In this document: positions 27,173 through 35,336 of the stretch, in pieces
Numbering within the stretch: position 1 is the first letter of the stretch
How the letters are laid out: each line of letters starts with the position of its first letter
Assembly: GCF_025787225.1 (NCBI RefSeq)
Contig: NZ_CP090958.1
Location: forward strand, 2,838,550-2,902,549
Origin: Saxibacter everestensis
Lineage (GTDB): Bacteria; Actinomycetota; Actinomycetes; Actinomycetales; Brevibacteriaceae
Length of the DNA: 64,000 nucleotides
Reading direction: 5' to 3'
Program-made: the position numbers and the translations under genes
The notes under the pieces: generated by a model
The model's database searches: none
What the model saw: the letters and a program-made list of their open reading frames with translations, nothing else
What the model was told of the DNA's origin: nothing

Positions 27173-28285
27173 ATGAGCGAGACGAGCAACGACTGGCAGC
27201 CAGATATTTTGGGAACCGGCTTCGAACAGCTGGCGCTCCCGCTCGATGACGACAGCCAGGGCAGCGTCGTCGCGACACTGATCCGCTACCGTCCCTCGTC
27301 ACAATCGGCAACGGCGCCCAACGCGGCCGCGAACGGCACGACGCGCCTGGCCAGTCAGGACCAGCCGAACGCACCGGCGGCTAAGACAAACGTGCTGTAC
27401 GTGCACGGCTGGTCAGACTATTTCTTCCAGACCGAACTCGCTCAATTTTGGCACCACGCCGGCGCGAACTTTTACGCCCTGGATCTTCGTAAATATGGCC
27501 GGAGCCTGGGTCCGCATCAGACTCCGGGCTACATCACGAGTCTGACTACCTACGATGAAGACATCGAGGCCGCACTGAAGGTCATTCAGACCGAGAATCC
27601 GGAGAGCCGCCTGATCCTCAACGGGCACTCCACCGGCGGCTTGACGCTGTCCCTCTGGGCCAACCGGCATCCCGGCGTGGCAGATGGTCTTGTACTGAAC
27701 AGTCCATGGCTGGAGTTCCAGTGGAAGAGCCGGGCACGGATGGCGATTTCTCCGTTCGTGAACCTGAGCGCCAAGACCCGCCCCGGCAGCCCGATCCCGA
27801 TCGTGATGCCCGACTTCTACGCCCGCACGGTGTCATTCGCCAATGAAGGCCTGCTGGAGTACAACGTCGACTGGCGGCCCAGTCGAGGGTTTGCCATCTA
27901 TCCGGCGTGGCTGAACGCAATCTTCACCGCTCATTCCCAGGTGGCTGAAGGGCTGCGGATCGACTGCCCCGCGCTCGTCCTGCTGTCGAGCAAGAGCCTG
28001 CTGCACGCCCGCTGGTCTGAGGATATGAACGAGTCGGATGTCGCGCTCGATGTCGATGTCGTCGCACACCGGGCGCTGTCGCTTGGCGAGACGGTTACAG
28101 TTTCCCGAGTCCCCGGCGCCGTGCACGACATCGTGCTATCTCCCAAGTCGGTGCGGGAACGTGGTTTCGCCGAGATCACCCGCTGGCTCGGCGGCTACCT
28201 CCCCGAGCCAGATGCACCGGCCGTTGTGCACCAGAATCATCGACCGCCACGTTGGCAACGGGTGCTGCACGCGCTCCGGGATTAA
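27173..28285 (+). CDS. Alpha/beta hydrolase (serine aminopeptidase/lysophospholipase type)
   Basis: A 370-residue cytoplasmic hydrolase. The oxyanion HGW motif (YVHGWSDYFF), nucleophile elbow GHSTGG and a late His in GAVHDIVLS complete the triad layout. An extra segment rich in Ala, Asn and Gln (about 45-75) precedes the fold. The ATG at 27173 is taken because GGAGG lies 3-4 nt upstream; a start 11 codons earlier has none. No pathway genes are adjacent, so the ester or amide substrate is unknown. Confidence 0.85.
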   Translation: MSETSNDWQPDILGTGFEQLALPLDDDSQGSVVATLIRYRPSSQSATAPNAAANGTTRLASQDQPNAPAAKTNVLYVHGWSDYFFQTELAQFWHHAGANFYALDLRKYGRSLGPHQTPGYITSLTTYDEDIEAALKVIQTENPESRLILNGHSTGGLTLSLWANRHPGVADGLVLNSPWLEFQWKSRARMAISPFVNLSAKTRPGSPIPIVMPDFYARTVSFANEGLLEYNVDWRPSRGFAIYPAWLNAIFTAHSQVAEGLRIDCPALVLLSSKSLLHARWSEDMNESDVALDVDVVAHRALSLGETVTVSRVPGAVHDIVLSPKSVRERGFAEITRWLGGYLPEPDAPAVVHQNHRPPRWQRVLHALRD

Positions 28286-28433
28286 CTGCGGTGCGGGATT
28301 AACGAGCCCACTGACACAGTAAGTGCGTTTAGGCGCGGACAAAACGTCCCTACTCTGACATTCGAGAGCGGGACTACCCCGCCTGCCAACGATCTTGCGG
28401 TCTCGCCACGCCAGGACGGCGTCAGCTGAACAC

Positions 28434-28468
28434 AAAAGCCCGCCCCGGTCCGAAGACCAGAGCGGGCT
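28434..28468 (-). terminator. Intrinsic terminator of the tRNA-Ser gene
   Basis: On the minus strand AGCCCGC and GCGGGCT pair as a 7-bp stem with an inner GGTC/GACC pair, followed directly by TTTT. It lies 30 bp past the tRNA 3' end. Confidence 0.85.
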
Positions 28469-28498
28469 CATTGTGAACAATGATTCGACTCATCACAT

Positions 28499-28589
28499 TG
28501 GCGGTAGCGGTGGGATTTGAACCCACGGTGCGCTTTAAACGCACACAACATTTCGAGTGTTGCACCTTCGGCCGCTCGGACACGCTACC
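28499..28589 (-). tRNA. serU: tRNA-Ser(CGA)
   Basis: A 91-nt tRNA with encoded CCA. The acceptor stem GGTAGCG/CGCTACC, the long variable arm typical of class II tRNAs, and the T arm GTGGG-TTCAAAT-CCCAC are all visible. The anticodon stem CAACA/TGTTG encloses the loop CTCGAAA, giving anticodon CGA, which reads UCG serine codons. It is a single-gene unit with its own promoter and T-rich terminator. The gene symbol follows E. coli usage. Confidence 0.96.
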
Positions 28590-28596
28590 GCGAATA

Positions 28597-28625
28597 ACCT
28601 TACCGAATGGAGGGCCGTTGCCCAA
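28597..28625 (-). promoter_or_regulatory. Candidate tRNA-Ser promoter
   Basis: On the minus strand TTGGGC (28620-28625) and TAAGGT (28597-28602) are separated by 17 bp, placing the start site just before the tRNA 5' end. Confidence 0.55.
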
Positions 28626-28746
28626 AACCGGACGCCGGACGGCGCGAGTTCTCCGGCTTCCGGCTCGATTTCCGTAGGCGTAAGGCCCGCCCCATCCCCG
28701 TACGCGTGATGCCTGCACCGTCACCGTGAGCGAAGAGGCCCCGCCC

Positions 28747-29178
28747 CTACCGCCGTGCGGTGAAGAAGTCACGAAGAATTGCGCCGCACTCCTCCTCAAG
28801 CACACCGGGGATGATCTCGATGGTGTGGTTCGAGCGCCGGTCGCGAACCACATCCCAGACAGAACCTGCGGCTCCGGCCTTTTCATCCCAGGTGCCCAGG
28901 ACAATTCGTTCGACACGAGCAAGCATCGCCGCACCGGCGCACATCAGGCATGGTTCGAGCGTGACCACGAGAGTGCACCCATCCAGCCGCCAGCTCCCGA
29001 CGGCGGCAGAGGCCTCCCGAAGCGCGATGACTTCCGCGTGCGCCGTCGGGTCGTGGAGTTCCTCACGCTGGTTGTGGCCTTGGCCGATGATCGCACCCTC
29101 CGCGGAGACGACGACGGCTCCGACCGGAACGTCACCGGCGGCCTCGGTCAATGCAGCCTGCTCAAGGGCAGCACGCAT
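28747..29178 (-). CDS. tadA: tRNA-specific adenosine deaminase
   Basis: A 143-residue zinc deaminase that converts A34 to inosine in tRNA-Arg(ACG). The zinc site is His47-Ala-Glu49 and Pro76-Cys77-Leu-Met-Cys80. The frame extends upstream to 29304, but the domain starts at MRAALEQAALTEA, so the ATG at 29178, 26 bp after the partner gene, is taken. The ribosome binding site is weak. Confidence 0.92.
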   Translation of the reverse strand: MRAALEQAALTEAAGDVPVGAVVVSAEGAIIGQGHNQREELHDPTAHAEVIALREASAAVGSWRLDGCTLVVTLEPCLMCAGAAMLARVERIVLGTWDEKAGAAGSVWDVVRDRRSNHTIEIIPGVLEEECGAILRDFFTARR

Positions 29179-29204
29179 CAACCGAAAATACTCGTTCCCC
29201 GGTC

Positions 29205-29765
29205 TCAGCGCAGCGCCTCGAGCAGTTCGCCGAAGCCAACCTCGTCTCCGATATCGGTCAATACCTGGCCAGGATCTTCCGGATGTTGAACCACCAGTTC
29301 GCACAGCCGGGTAGCATCGACGCCGCGATCGGCCAACAAATCAGCATCCCCGGACCACTCGGGTGGGGCATTCAGGGTGAGGACCGGTGAGGCCTGGGTT
29401 TCGTCATCCTCGTTGTCCCCATTGGAACCATTGGACGATTTCCGTTCCTCGTCGTCAGACTCTTCATCTGCATCGAAGTCGTGCGCCTTCAGGTTCAGGT
29501 AGTCAGCCAACACTTCCGCGAATTTGCTCTGCGCTGCCGCGTGAACATCTGAGACAAACACCCGTGGGTCGTCATCGCCAATGATCCGAACCAGGGCAAA
29601 CCACTCATCTTCATGCTCAATCACGGCCACAGTGTCGTGCCCGTTCACCGAGACGGTGCGCATCAGATCAGCTAAATCTTCGAGGCTGACGGCATCGGAC
29701 GCGTCCACGTCCCGGGCTCGCCAGCTGTCCCCGGTATCCGATAAGACTGCAGTAAAGTACGACAC
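29205..29765 (-). CDS. tRNA adenosine deaminase-associated protein
   Basis: A 186-residue protein of the actinobacterial family named for its fixed position next to tadA; its biochemical role is not established. It begins VSYFTAVLSDTG and carries an acidic, Asn/Ser-rich loop (about 105-130) absent from compact members. The GTG at 29765 is used because homology starts there. The first codons lie about 100 bp after the frameshifted ABC ATPase gene. Confidence 0.8.
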   Translation of the reverse strand: MSYFTAVLSDTGDSWRARDVDASDAVSLEDLADLMRTVSVNGHDTVAVIEHEDEWFALVRIIGDDDPRVFVSDVHAAAQSKFAEVLADYLNLKAHDFDADEESDDEERKSSNGSNGDNEDDETQASPVLTLNAPPEWSGDADLLADRGVDATRLCELVVQHPEDPGQVLTDIGDEVGFGELLEALR

Positions 29766-29865
29766 CTCTTCATCATTCCAAAGAAACCGGGTTTTGGGAA
29801 CGGTGCGGCCGGGCCGCTTCTCCGCTGCAGACCAACCCCGCTTCCGGGCCCTTATGGGCCGGATG

Positions 29866-30695
29866 TCAGCCCGGATAACTTCCGCTGAAGGCCGAAGCTG
29901 TCGCGGTCCAGCGATTTCCACTGCGGCCGATGTCGATCGGATAGTCGAATGCCTCGGAGACCAGCCGAGTGGTCAGCACCTCGTCCGCGTCTCCTGCCGA
30001 TGTGATCCGTCCGCGGCCGATCAGCATGGCATGGGTCGTGGTCGGAGGCAGCTCTTCCAGGTGATGCGTCACCAGGATGCTTGCGAGGTCGGCATCGGCG
30101 GCGTGCACGGCATCGATGCTGGTCAGCAGCTGCTCCCGAGCCGCGACATCGAGCCCGGTCGCCGGTTCGTCCAACAGCAGGAGTTGCGGCCTCGGCATCA
30201 ATGCCCGGGCAATCAGGGCACGGCCACGCTCCCCCTGCGAGAGCTCACGCCAGTCAGCGTTCGCTCGGCTGGTTACCCGCAGCATCTCCAGCAGACCATC
30301 CGCCCGCCGGACCTCTTCTGTAGTTGGCTCCCAGCGCGGTTTCAGCGCGGCGGTTCCGGTCAGCCCAGTCAGCACAACCTCGCGCATGGTGAGCGGGCCA
30401 CGTACCCGGTGGCGCGGATCCACGTGGCCGATGTGCTTGCGCAACTCGAAGATGTCGACCCGGCCCAGCTGATTGTTCAGGATCCGGGCCACGCCGCGGG
30501 TTGGATGTTGGTACGCACCGATGATGCTCAGCAGAGTTGATTTCCCGGCACCATTGGGCCCAAGCAGCGCCCAGTGCTCCCCGCGCCGATCCGAGCGCCG
30601 ACGGCGTCAAGCAACAGGCTGCCGTTACGCACCAGGTCGACTCCGTCGACCTCCACGACCGTTCCGAAGGCGTCCGGACCAAAGGGACTTTGCAT
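29866..30695 (-). pseudogene. ABC transporter ATP-binding protein with a single-base frameshift
   Basis: The gene would encode about 276 residues. From ATG 30695, with GAGAGG 6 nt upstream, the frame reads a normal ABC N-terminus up to residue ~40 (DAVGARIGAG) and then meets a stop. Continuing in the next frame from the G4 run at 30579-30582 gives GEHWALLGPNGAGKST (Walker A), then LSQGERGRALIARAL (signature), LLLDEPATGLD (Walker B) and the THH switch. Restoring one G makes the protein continuous. Everything else is intact, so it is either a young pseudogene, a phase-variable locus or a sequencing error. The substrate is unknown. Confidence 0.85.
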
Positions 30696-30769
30696 TGTCT
30701 GCCTCTCTTTCTGCTCTCAACACGCTATGCGGTCGCGCGGATTCTTGACCGTCAGGGTAGGTTTTCCCT

Positions 30770-31405
30770 ATGCGCCTGCACGTTGCCGATCACCCGCTGA
30801 TTGCCCACAAACTGTCCGTACTTCGCAGCAAGGACACCGATTCCCCGACGTTCCGTCGGCTTGCCGAGGAACTCGTCACCCTGTTGGCGTACGAGGCGAC
30901 ACGCGACGTACGGGTTGAGCCGAAACAAATCCAGACCCCCGTCACCGAGATGACCGGCGTCGCCATTTCGTCGCCACGGCCCCTTGTGGTGCCGATCCTG
31001 CGCGCCGGCCTAGGCATGCTCGAAGGCATGACCCGCCTGATTCCCACCGCTGAGGTCGGATTTCTCGGCATGGTCCGCGATGAGCAGACGCTCGAGGCCA
31101 CGACATACGCCGAACGGCTGCCCGACGACCTCTCCGGTCGGCAGATCTTCGTGCTGGACCCGATGCTGGCGACCGGCGGCACACTGGCCGTCGCCATCCA
31201 GTTCCTGCTCGACCGCGGCGCGCGCGATGTCGTCGCGGTCTGCCTGCTCGCGGCCCCCGAAGGCGTGCGGCTGATCGAGCACAAGTTCGACGCCCGGGCC
31301 AACGTGACCATCGTTACAGCAGCGCTCGACGAACGCCTGGACGAAAACGGCTACATCGTCCCCGGCCTCGGCGACGCCGGCGACCGCCTGTACGGCGTGG
31401 TCTGA
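30770..31405 (+). CDS. upp: Uracil phosphoribosyltransferase
   Basis: A 211-residue enzyme making UMP from uracil and PRPP. The PRPP loop [15 protein letters not shown] (about 129-143), [10 protein letters not shown] and the C-terminal uracil motif [15 protein letters not shown] are intact. It is a single gene after the frameshifted ABC ATPase (divergent). Its last ~40 bp are repeated twice in tandem just downstream. Confidence 0.96.
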   Translation: MRLHVADHPLIAHKLSVLRSKDTDSPTFRRLAEELVTLLAYEATRDVRVEPKQIQTPVTEMTGVAISSPRPLVVPILRAGLGMLEGMTRLIPTAEVGFLGMVRDEQTLEATTYAERLPDDLSGRQIFVLDPMLATGGTLAVAIQFLLDRGARDVVAVCLLAAPEGVRLIEHKFDARANVTIVTAALDERLDENGYIVPGLGDAGDRLYGVV

Positions 31406-31481
31406 CCGCTTGTCTCGGCGACGCCGGTGACCGCCTGTACGGCGACGCCGGTGACCGCCTGTACGGCGTGGTCTGACCGCT
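31367..31481. repeat. Tandem duplication of the upp 3' end
   Basis: The segment ctcggcgacgccgg... that ends upp (31367-31410) recurs partly at 31414-31440 and nearly completely at 31441-31481, including the stop codon and the following bases, with one shared c-to-t difference. Confidence 0.92.
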
Positions 31482-31552
31482 GCTGGTGGCAATCCGACCG
31501 GCGTAAGTCGCGTCACAAATCGTCACATTCATTCTCAGATTGTGACCAAGTG

Positions 31553-31581
31553 TTGCAGCGATCCGTGAAATAGCTAAGAAT
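31553..31581 (+). promoter_or_regulatory. Promoter of the poly-cysteine leader
   Basis: TTGCAG (31553-31558) and TAAGAA(T) (31575-31581) are spaced 16-17 bp. A start site 7 nt later would coincide with the GTG at 31588, giving a leaderless transcript. Upstream, GTCACA at 31512 and 31522 with an opposing TGTGAC at 31541 may be a regulator site. Confidence 0.6.
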
Positions 31582-31587
31582 CGTCTC

Positions 31588-31662
31588 GTGCCTACCAAAC
31601 AACAGATGTCCAAGATGCCGCGCGTGATGCCCAGCGCCTGCGGCTGCTGTTGTTGTCTTTAA
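31588..31662 (+). CDS. Cys-rich leaderless leader peptide (candidate cysteine attenuator)
   Basis: A 24-codon frame starting at GTG encodes VPTKQQMSKMPRVMPSACGCCCCL and stops at TAA 31660. Five of the last seven residues are Cys, four in a row. A promoter ends about 7 nt before the GTG, so translation likely starts at the 5' end of the mRNA. In mycobacteria, leaderless short frames ending in poly-Cys are known cysteine-responsive attenuators: ribosome stalling at Cys codons changes downstream expression. Here the Cys codons form the 5' arm of a hairpin (31635-31646 with 31685-31696). The downstream gene is a winged-helix regulator, not an obvious cysteine enzyme. Peptide and structure are seen; mechanism is inferred. 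Confidence 0.75.
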   Translation: MPTKQQMSKMPRVMPSACGCCCCL

Positions 31663-31730
31663 GAACTGACTCAACAAGCTGTGCCAGCCGCAGGCGGCAG
31701 GCGATGAAGGCAGCGATCCCCACAGTTTTT
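31635..31730 (+). promoter_or_regulatory. Attenuator-like structure after the poly-Cys leader
   Basis: CGCCTGCGGCTG (31635-31646, covering the first Cys codons) and CAGCCGCAGGCG (31685-31696) form a perfect 12-bp stem. An alternative outer pair CTGTG (31679-31683) and CACAG (31721-31725) encloses the 3' arm and is followed by TTTTT (31726-31730). The two cannot form together, which is the logic of attenuation. The alternative terminator stem is short with a large interior. Confidence 0.6.
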
Positions 31731-31734
31731 CGGT

Positions 31735-31754
31735 CCACCGGCGTTATCCGGTGG
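31735..31754 (+). promoter_or_regulatory. Hairpin upstream of the winged-helix gene
   Basis: CCACCGG-cgttat-CCGGTGG is a perfect 7-bp stem 20 bp before the start codon and 10 bp before its Shine-Dalgarno. It could tune translation or protect the 5' end. Confidence 0.5.
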
Positions 31755-31774
31755 CAAGACCTTGGAGTATCACA

Positions 31775-32611
31775 ATGGGCGGAAACAGCTCGGCAAACGC
31801 AGTAAGTTCTCCGGTTCCATCCCGTAGGGGATGGCATTCGGCCGGTCAGGGAGTCTCCGCGAAGCGCCTCGGCGCACGCGCCCTTTCACCAGTGTCCGAC
31901 GACACCACAACCCGGACCTACGGTCCGGAAGGCGTCACGCCGTCGGCTCGTGCCGCGCGCGGAATCATTCTCTACCTCGGACTCGATGAAGCCAAGGCCT
32001 CGGCAGATGGCACAAACCTGGTGGAGATCGCCGAGAAGCTGCAGCGGTATGCCCGGCAGCTCGCTTCACGCGCCGACACCCAGGCAGTTGTCGCCCTAGC
32101 TCCTGAGGGCCCGAATCGCGATCTCGACGCAGTCCGCGCGGTCGCCGCGGGATCACCGGCCGCCACAGGGCAGACCGCATCGGCGCATGGTCCGGTACGG
32201 AGCCGCGTTCCCAGCCGCGTTCACGCACCGGGCACCCGCCAGCAGCCGGCGACAGCTACGCCCAACCGCGGCAGCATTCCGGAGGCGGGACTGCTTATCG
32301 ACGCCCCGCGTCGCGAAGTCCATATCGATGGTGCCCTGAGCAGCCTGACCTACAAGGAATTCGACCTGCTCGCCTTCCTGGTCTCCCGCGAGGACCGGAC
32401 TGTGAGCCGGTCCGAACTGATCGCCGAGCTCTGGTCCAACGGCCCGGCCGAAGAAGTGCCGACCGAACGCACTGTCGACGTGCATATCCGTCGTCTGCGT
32501 ACAAAGCTGGGCCGCTACTCCAGCATCGTTCGCACGATTCGGGGCGGCGGCTACCGTTACGACGATCATCCCGATGTCGTCGTCTGGCAGGCAATCGCCC
32601 GCCCGGTGTAG
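31775..32611 (+). CDS. Winged-helix (OmpR/PhoB-type DNA-binding) orphan regulator
   Basis: A 278-residue protein. The C-terminal ~95 residues are a Trans_reg_C winged helix (LTYKEFDLLAFLVSR, TERTVDVHIRRLRTKLG, IRTIRGGGYRY). The N-terminal ~170 residues are not a response-regulator receiver: no phosphorylatable Asp context is visible, and a Pro/Ala/Arg-rich segment links the halves. ATG 31775 has GGAG 7 nt upstream. The gene stands alone behind a poly-cysteine leader and attenuator-like hairpins, suggesting its level follows cysteine or sulfur supply. Its targets are unknown. Confidence 0.85.
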   Translation: MGGNSSANAVSSPVPSRRGWHSAGQGVSAKRLGARALSPVSDDTTTRTYGPEGVTPSARAARGIILYLGLDEAKASADGTNLVEIAEKLQRYARQLASRADTQAVVALAPEGPNRDLDAVRAVAAGSPAATGQTASAHGPVRSRVPSRVHAPGTRQQPATATPNRGSIPEAGLLIDAPRREVHIDGALSSLTYKEFDLLAFLVSREDRTVSRSELIAELWSNGPAEEVPTERTVDVHIRRLRTKLGRYSSIVRTIRGGGYRYDDHPDVVVWQAIARPV

Positions 32612-32623
32612 AAACTTAGCGGC

Positions 32624-32677
32624 AACCTAAAACGCGCGCCTCCGAACTCACTCGTTCGAAGGCGTGCGTTTTAGGTT
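32624..32677. terminator. Bidirectional terminator hairpin
   Basis: AACCTAAAACGCGCGCC (32624-32640) pairs with GGCGTGCGTTTTAGGTT (32661-32677) at 16 of 17 positions (one G-U in RNA), with a CGAA/TTCG inner pair. It fills the gap between convergent stops and ends 2 bp before the oxidase stop codon; the A/T-rich stem ends give T-runs both ways. Confidence 0.75.
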
Positions 32678-32678
32678 T

Positions 32679-34067
32679 CTAGCCGATCTGCTTGCCGGGG
32701 TTCAGGATGCCCTGCGGATCGAAGCTGTGTTTGATCTCTTCCTGCAGGCGCAGCGAGGTTGCTGAGAGTTCCCGGCGCAGACCCTCGCGCTTGAGGATGC
32801 CGACGCCGTGTTCGCCGGTTATCGTCCCGCCGAGTTCCAGGCCGAGCAGCATGATCTCCTCGAACGCGACCGCGGCACGTGCCTTGGCGGCCTCGTCTGC
32901 CCGGTCGAAGATCACCGTTGGGTGCATGTTCCCGTCACCCGCGTGACCGGCCGTGGCCACCTTGATGTCATTTCGCTCGGCAATCTCTTCGATGCCGGCA
33001 AGCAGGTCAAGCATCCGGACCCGCGGCACCGCGACATCGTCGGTGAAGTTCCCGCCGAGCACCTCAAGCGCTGCGTGCAACGAGCGGCGGGACTGCAACA
33101 GCATCGCCGCTTCCTGATCGTCGGCGGACTCCGCCACATCGATCGCACCGTTCGCCGTGGCTATCTTCGCCATCCGGGCGACGTCCTCAAGTGCTTCCGG
33201 CGAATCGGACTGCGCGAGGATCAGCGCACAATCATCGTCGAAGCCCATGTCCTGCAGCGCGTTCACCGCGGCGACAGATATCGGGTCGAGGAATTCCATT
33301 AGCGACGGGGTCACGCCGGAAGCCATGATCGCGGTAACCGCCGCGAGTCCGCTAGCCGAGTCAGGGAAGGTGGCGGCCATCGTCAGTGAGGGTCGCGGGG
33401 CTGGCTTCAGCCCGAGGATGACCTTGGTGATAACGCCGAGGCAGCCTTCGGAACCGACGACGAGGCTGGTCAGGTCGAACCCGGCGACGCCCTTGGCAGT
33501 CCGGCGTCCGGTCTCGAGCACAGTTCCGTCGGCCAGCACCAGCTCAAGCCCGCGGACGAAGTCACCGGTGACACCGTATTTAACGCAGCACATCCCGCCG
33601 GCGTTGGTCGCTACGTTCCCGCCAATCGTGGAGATCTCCCAGGAGCCGGGATCCGGCGGGTAGAAGAGCCCCTGCTCGGCGACAGCGTGCGACAGCTCCT
33701 TGTTCAGCACTCCGGGCTCCACGACCGCTACCTGATCGTCGACACTGATTTCGAGGATCCGGTTCATATCGCGAACTGAAAGCACGAGACAACCATCGAT
33801 GGCGTTCCCTGCGCCAGACAATCCGGACATCGCACCCTGCGGTACCACCGGGATGCCGTGCTTGCTCGCGGTGCGAAGCGCATGCACGACGTCATCGCGG
33901 GACGCTGCCCGCACGACGGCGACCGGAACACCCGCCGGCGAGAAGGATGCCATGTCGAAGCGGTAGGTTTCGAGTTGATCGGCGCCGCTCAGGAGCGCCT
34001 TTTCCGAAAGTCCGGAGGCGAGGTCTGCGAGCAGGGCTTCCTTGGCGAAAATCGTGGGAGTTGTCAC
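32679..34067 (-). CDS. GlcD-type FAD-linked oxidase (2-hydroxyacid dehydrogenase)
   Basis: A 462-residue VAO/PCMH flavoprotein. The FAD-binding half has VVPQGAMSGLSGAGNA and PPDPGSWEISTIGGNVATNAGG; the C-terminal half ends with the GHAGDGNMHP and GTITGEHGVGILK motifs. Glycolate oxidase subunit D and D-lactate dehydrogenases share this layout. No glcE/glcF partners are adjacent, so a single-subunit D-2-hydroxyacid dehydrogenase is likely. It starts at GTG with a weak ribosome binding site. Confidence 0.88.
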   Translation of the reverse strand: MTTPTIFAKEALLADLASGLSEKALLSGADQLETYRFDMASFSPAGVPVAVVRAASRDDVVHALRTASKHGIPVVPQGAMSGLSGAGNAIDGCLVLSVRDMNRILEISVDDQVAVVEPGVLNKELSHAVAEQGLFYPPDPGSWEISTIGGNVATNAGGMCCVKYGVTGDFVRGLELVLADGTVLETGRRTAKGVAGFDLTSLVVGSEGCLGVITKVILGLKPAPRPSLTMAATFPDSASGLAAVTAIMASGVTPSLMEFLDPISVAAVNALQDMGFDDDCALILAQSDSPEALEDVARMAKIATANGAIDVAESADDQEAAMLLQSRRSLHAALEVLGGNFTDDVAVPRVRMLDLLAGIEEIAERNDIKVATAGHAGDGNMHPTVIFDRADEAAKARAAVAFEEIMLLGLELGGTITGEHGVGILKREGLRRELSATSLRLQEEIKHSFDPQGILNPGKQIG

Positions 34068-34176
34068 AGCTTCTTAGCCTATGCCACCTGCAATACCGGC
34101 ACGAATCCTTCCCGGGAGCGTTCACGATCTTCATCATTCGCACGATCTGCTCAGGTTCATCCGATAGAAAGGCTCA

Positions 34177-35226
34177 GTGACTCTCATCGACCGAACCGCC
34201 CATAACGGCGGACATCCCGAGCGACCCAAGCGGTCTGCCGCTCCCGGCCGCCCCGGCCGTAGGCCTGGCAATTCACGGCGGCGACGCTCACGCGGGATCA
34301 TCATCGCGATAGCTGCCCTCGTGCTGGCCGCAGCCATTGCCGGCCATCGTTTCATCCCCGAGACCGGCGGGCTCGGGCTGGTCTGGGAGAGCGCCTTACC
34401 GTGGGCCTGGGTTCTGGTCGCAGCCCTCGCGGTCCTGGCACTATTTCGCCGTTCCCTCGTCGCCGGCGCGGGTGTGCTAGTTGCCGCGCTGACCTGGTCA
34501 GCGTTATTTCTGCCGGGACTCCCCTTCCAGGGTCAGCCCATGCCGGCCGATGCCGACACGTCGGCCGGCGGAAAGTCGACAGAGCTGGTCGTCGCCACCC
34601 ACAACGTCGGCGCGCGGTTGCCGCAGCCCACGGCGACTGCCAATTCGCTGATCGACTCGGGTGCGGACATCGTCTCGGTGCAGGAGCTGGCCGGCAAGAG
34701 TGGCGGGATAATCGGCGAGAGGTTGACGGCCGCGTACCGGTATCACAAGATAGTCGGCACCGTGGGCCTATGGAGCCGGTATCCGATCAGCGATGTCACC
34801 CGCCAAGATCTCGGCATGGACTGGACCCGGGCGTTCTCGGCCACCGTCACGACGCCGGCGGGAGACGTCCGGGTCTACGCCGCGCATCTGCCATCGGTTC
34901 GTCCAGGCGCTGAATCGGCACGCAATGACGCGCTCGAACGGCTGGCGTCCACTGTCGCGGCTGACGATGCGGAGAGGATCATCCTCGCCGGCGATCTGAA
35001 CACCGCCGCAACCGACCGCCATCTCGTTGCACTCACCGACCAGCTCACCGACACCAGCATGTCGAAGGCCGGCGATTTCGGCTTCACCTGGCCGAGCAAG
35101 GCGCCGGTCACCCGTCCGGACCATGTGATGGTCAAGGGCATCGATGTGGTCAGCGATCAGGTTCTGCCCTCGATCAGCAGTGATCACAGGGCCGTCATAG
35201 CCCGGGTCGCACTGCCCCAGGGCTGA
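34177..35226 (+). CDS. Membrane-anchored endonuclease/exonuclease/phosphatase (EEP) family protein
   Basis: A 349-residue protein. After a basic N-terminus (about 1-40, many Arg) come three hydrophobic helices (about 40-115), then an EEP domain: ATHNVG, DIVSVQEL, AAHLPSV, LAGDLNT, TWPS..PVTRPDHV and SSDHRAV. The domain should face outward, where EEP enzymes hydrolyse phosphodiesters of lipids or nucleic acids. The GTG start has AAAGG 4-5 nt upstream. The substrate is unknown. Confidence 0.88.
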   Translation: MTLIDRTAHNGGHPERPKRSAAPGRPGRRPGNSRRRRSRGIIIAIAALVLAAAIAGHRFIPETGGLGLVWESALPWAWVLVAALAVLALFRRSLVAGAGVLVAALTWSALFLPGLPFQGQPMPADADTSAGGKSTELVVATHNVGARLPQPTATANSLIDSGADIVSVQELAGKSGGIIGERLTAAYRYHKIVGTVGLWSRYPISDVTRQDLGMDWTRAFSATVTTPAGDVRVYAAHLPSVRPGAESARNDALERLASTVAADDAERIILAGDLNTAATDRHLVALTDQLTDTSMSKAGDFGFTWPSKAPVTRPDHVMVKGIDVVSDQVLPSISSDHRAVIARVALPQG

Positions 35227-35336
35227 TCTGGTCCTACTGCCCAGGGCTGTCCCGCGAGGCTCGATCGCCAGGGCTGACCCGCGGGTCAGACTCGATCGCG
35301 GGGCTGACCCGCGGCGAAGCAAGCGTCGAATGCTAC
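35227..35336. repeat. Convergent gap with repeats and a 16-bp palindrome
   Basis: CTGACCCG-CGGGTCAG (35274-35289) is a perfect palindrome. Around it (cc)cagggctg occurs three times, ggctgacccgcgg twice and ctcgatcgc twice. No gene is seen; the palindrome may terminate transcription from both sides. Confidence 0.65.

Noticed and set aside
28434-28590. tRNA-Ser as an integration site of a mobile element
   Set aside because: No integrase, no direct repeat of the tRNA 3' end and only housekeeping genes nearby.
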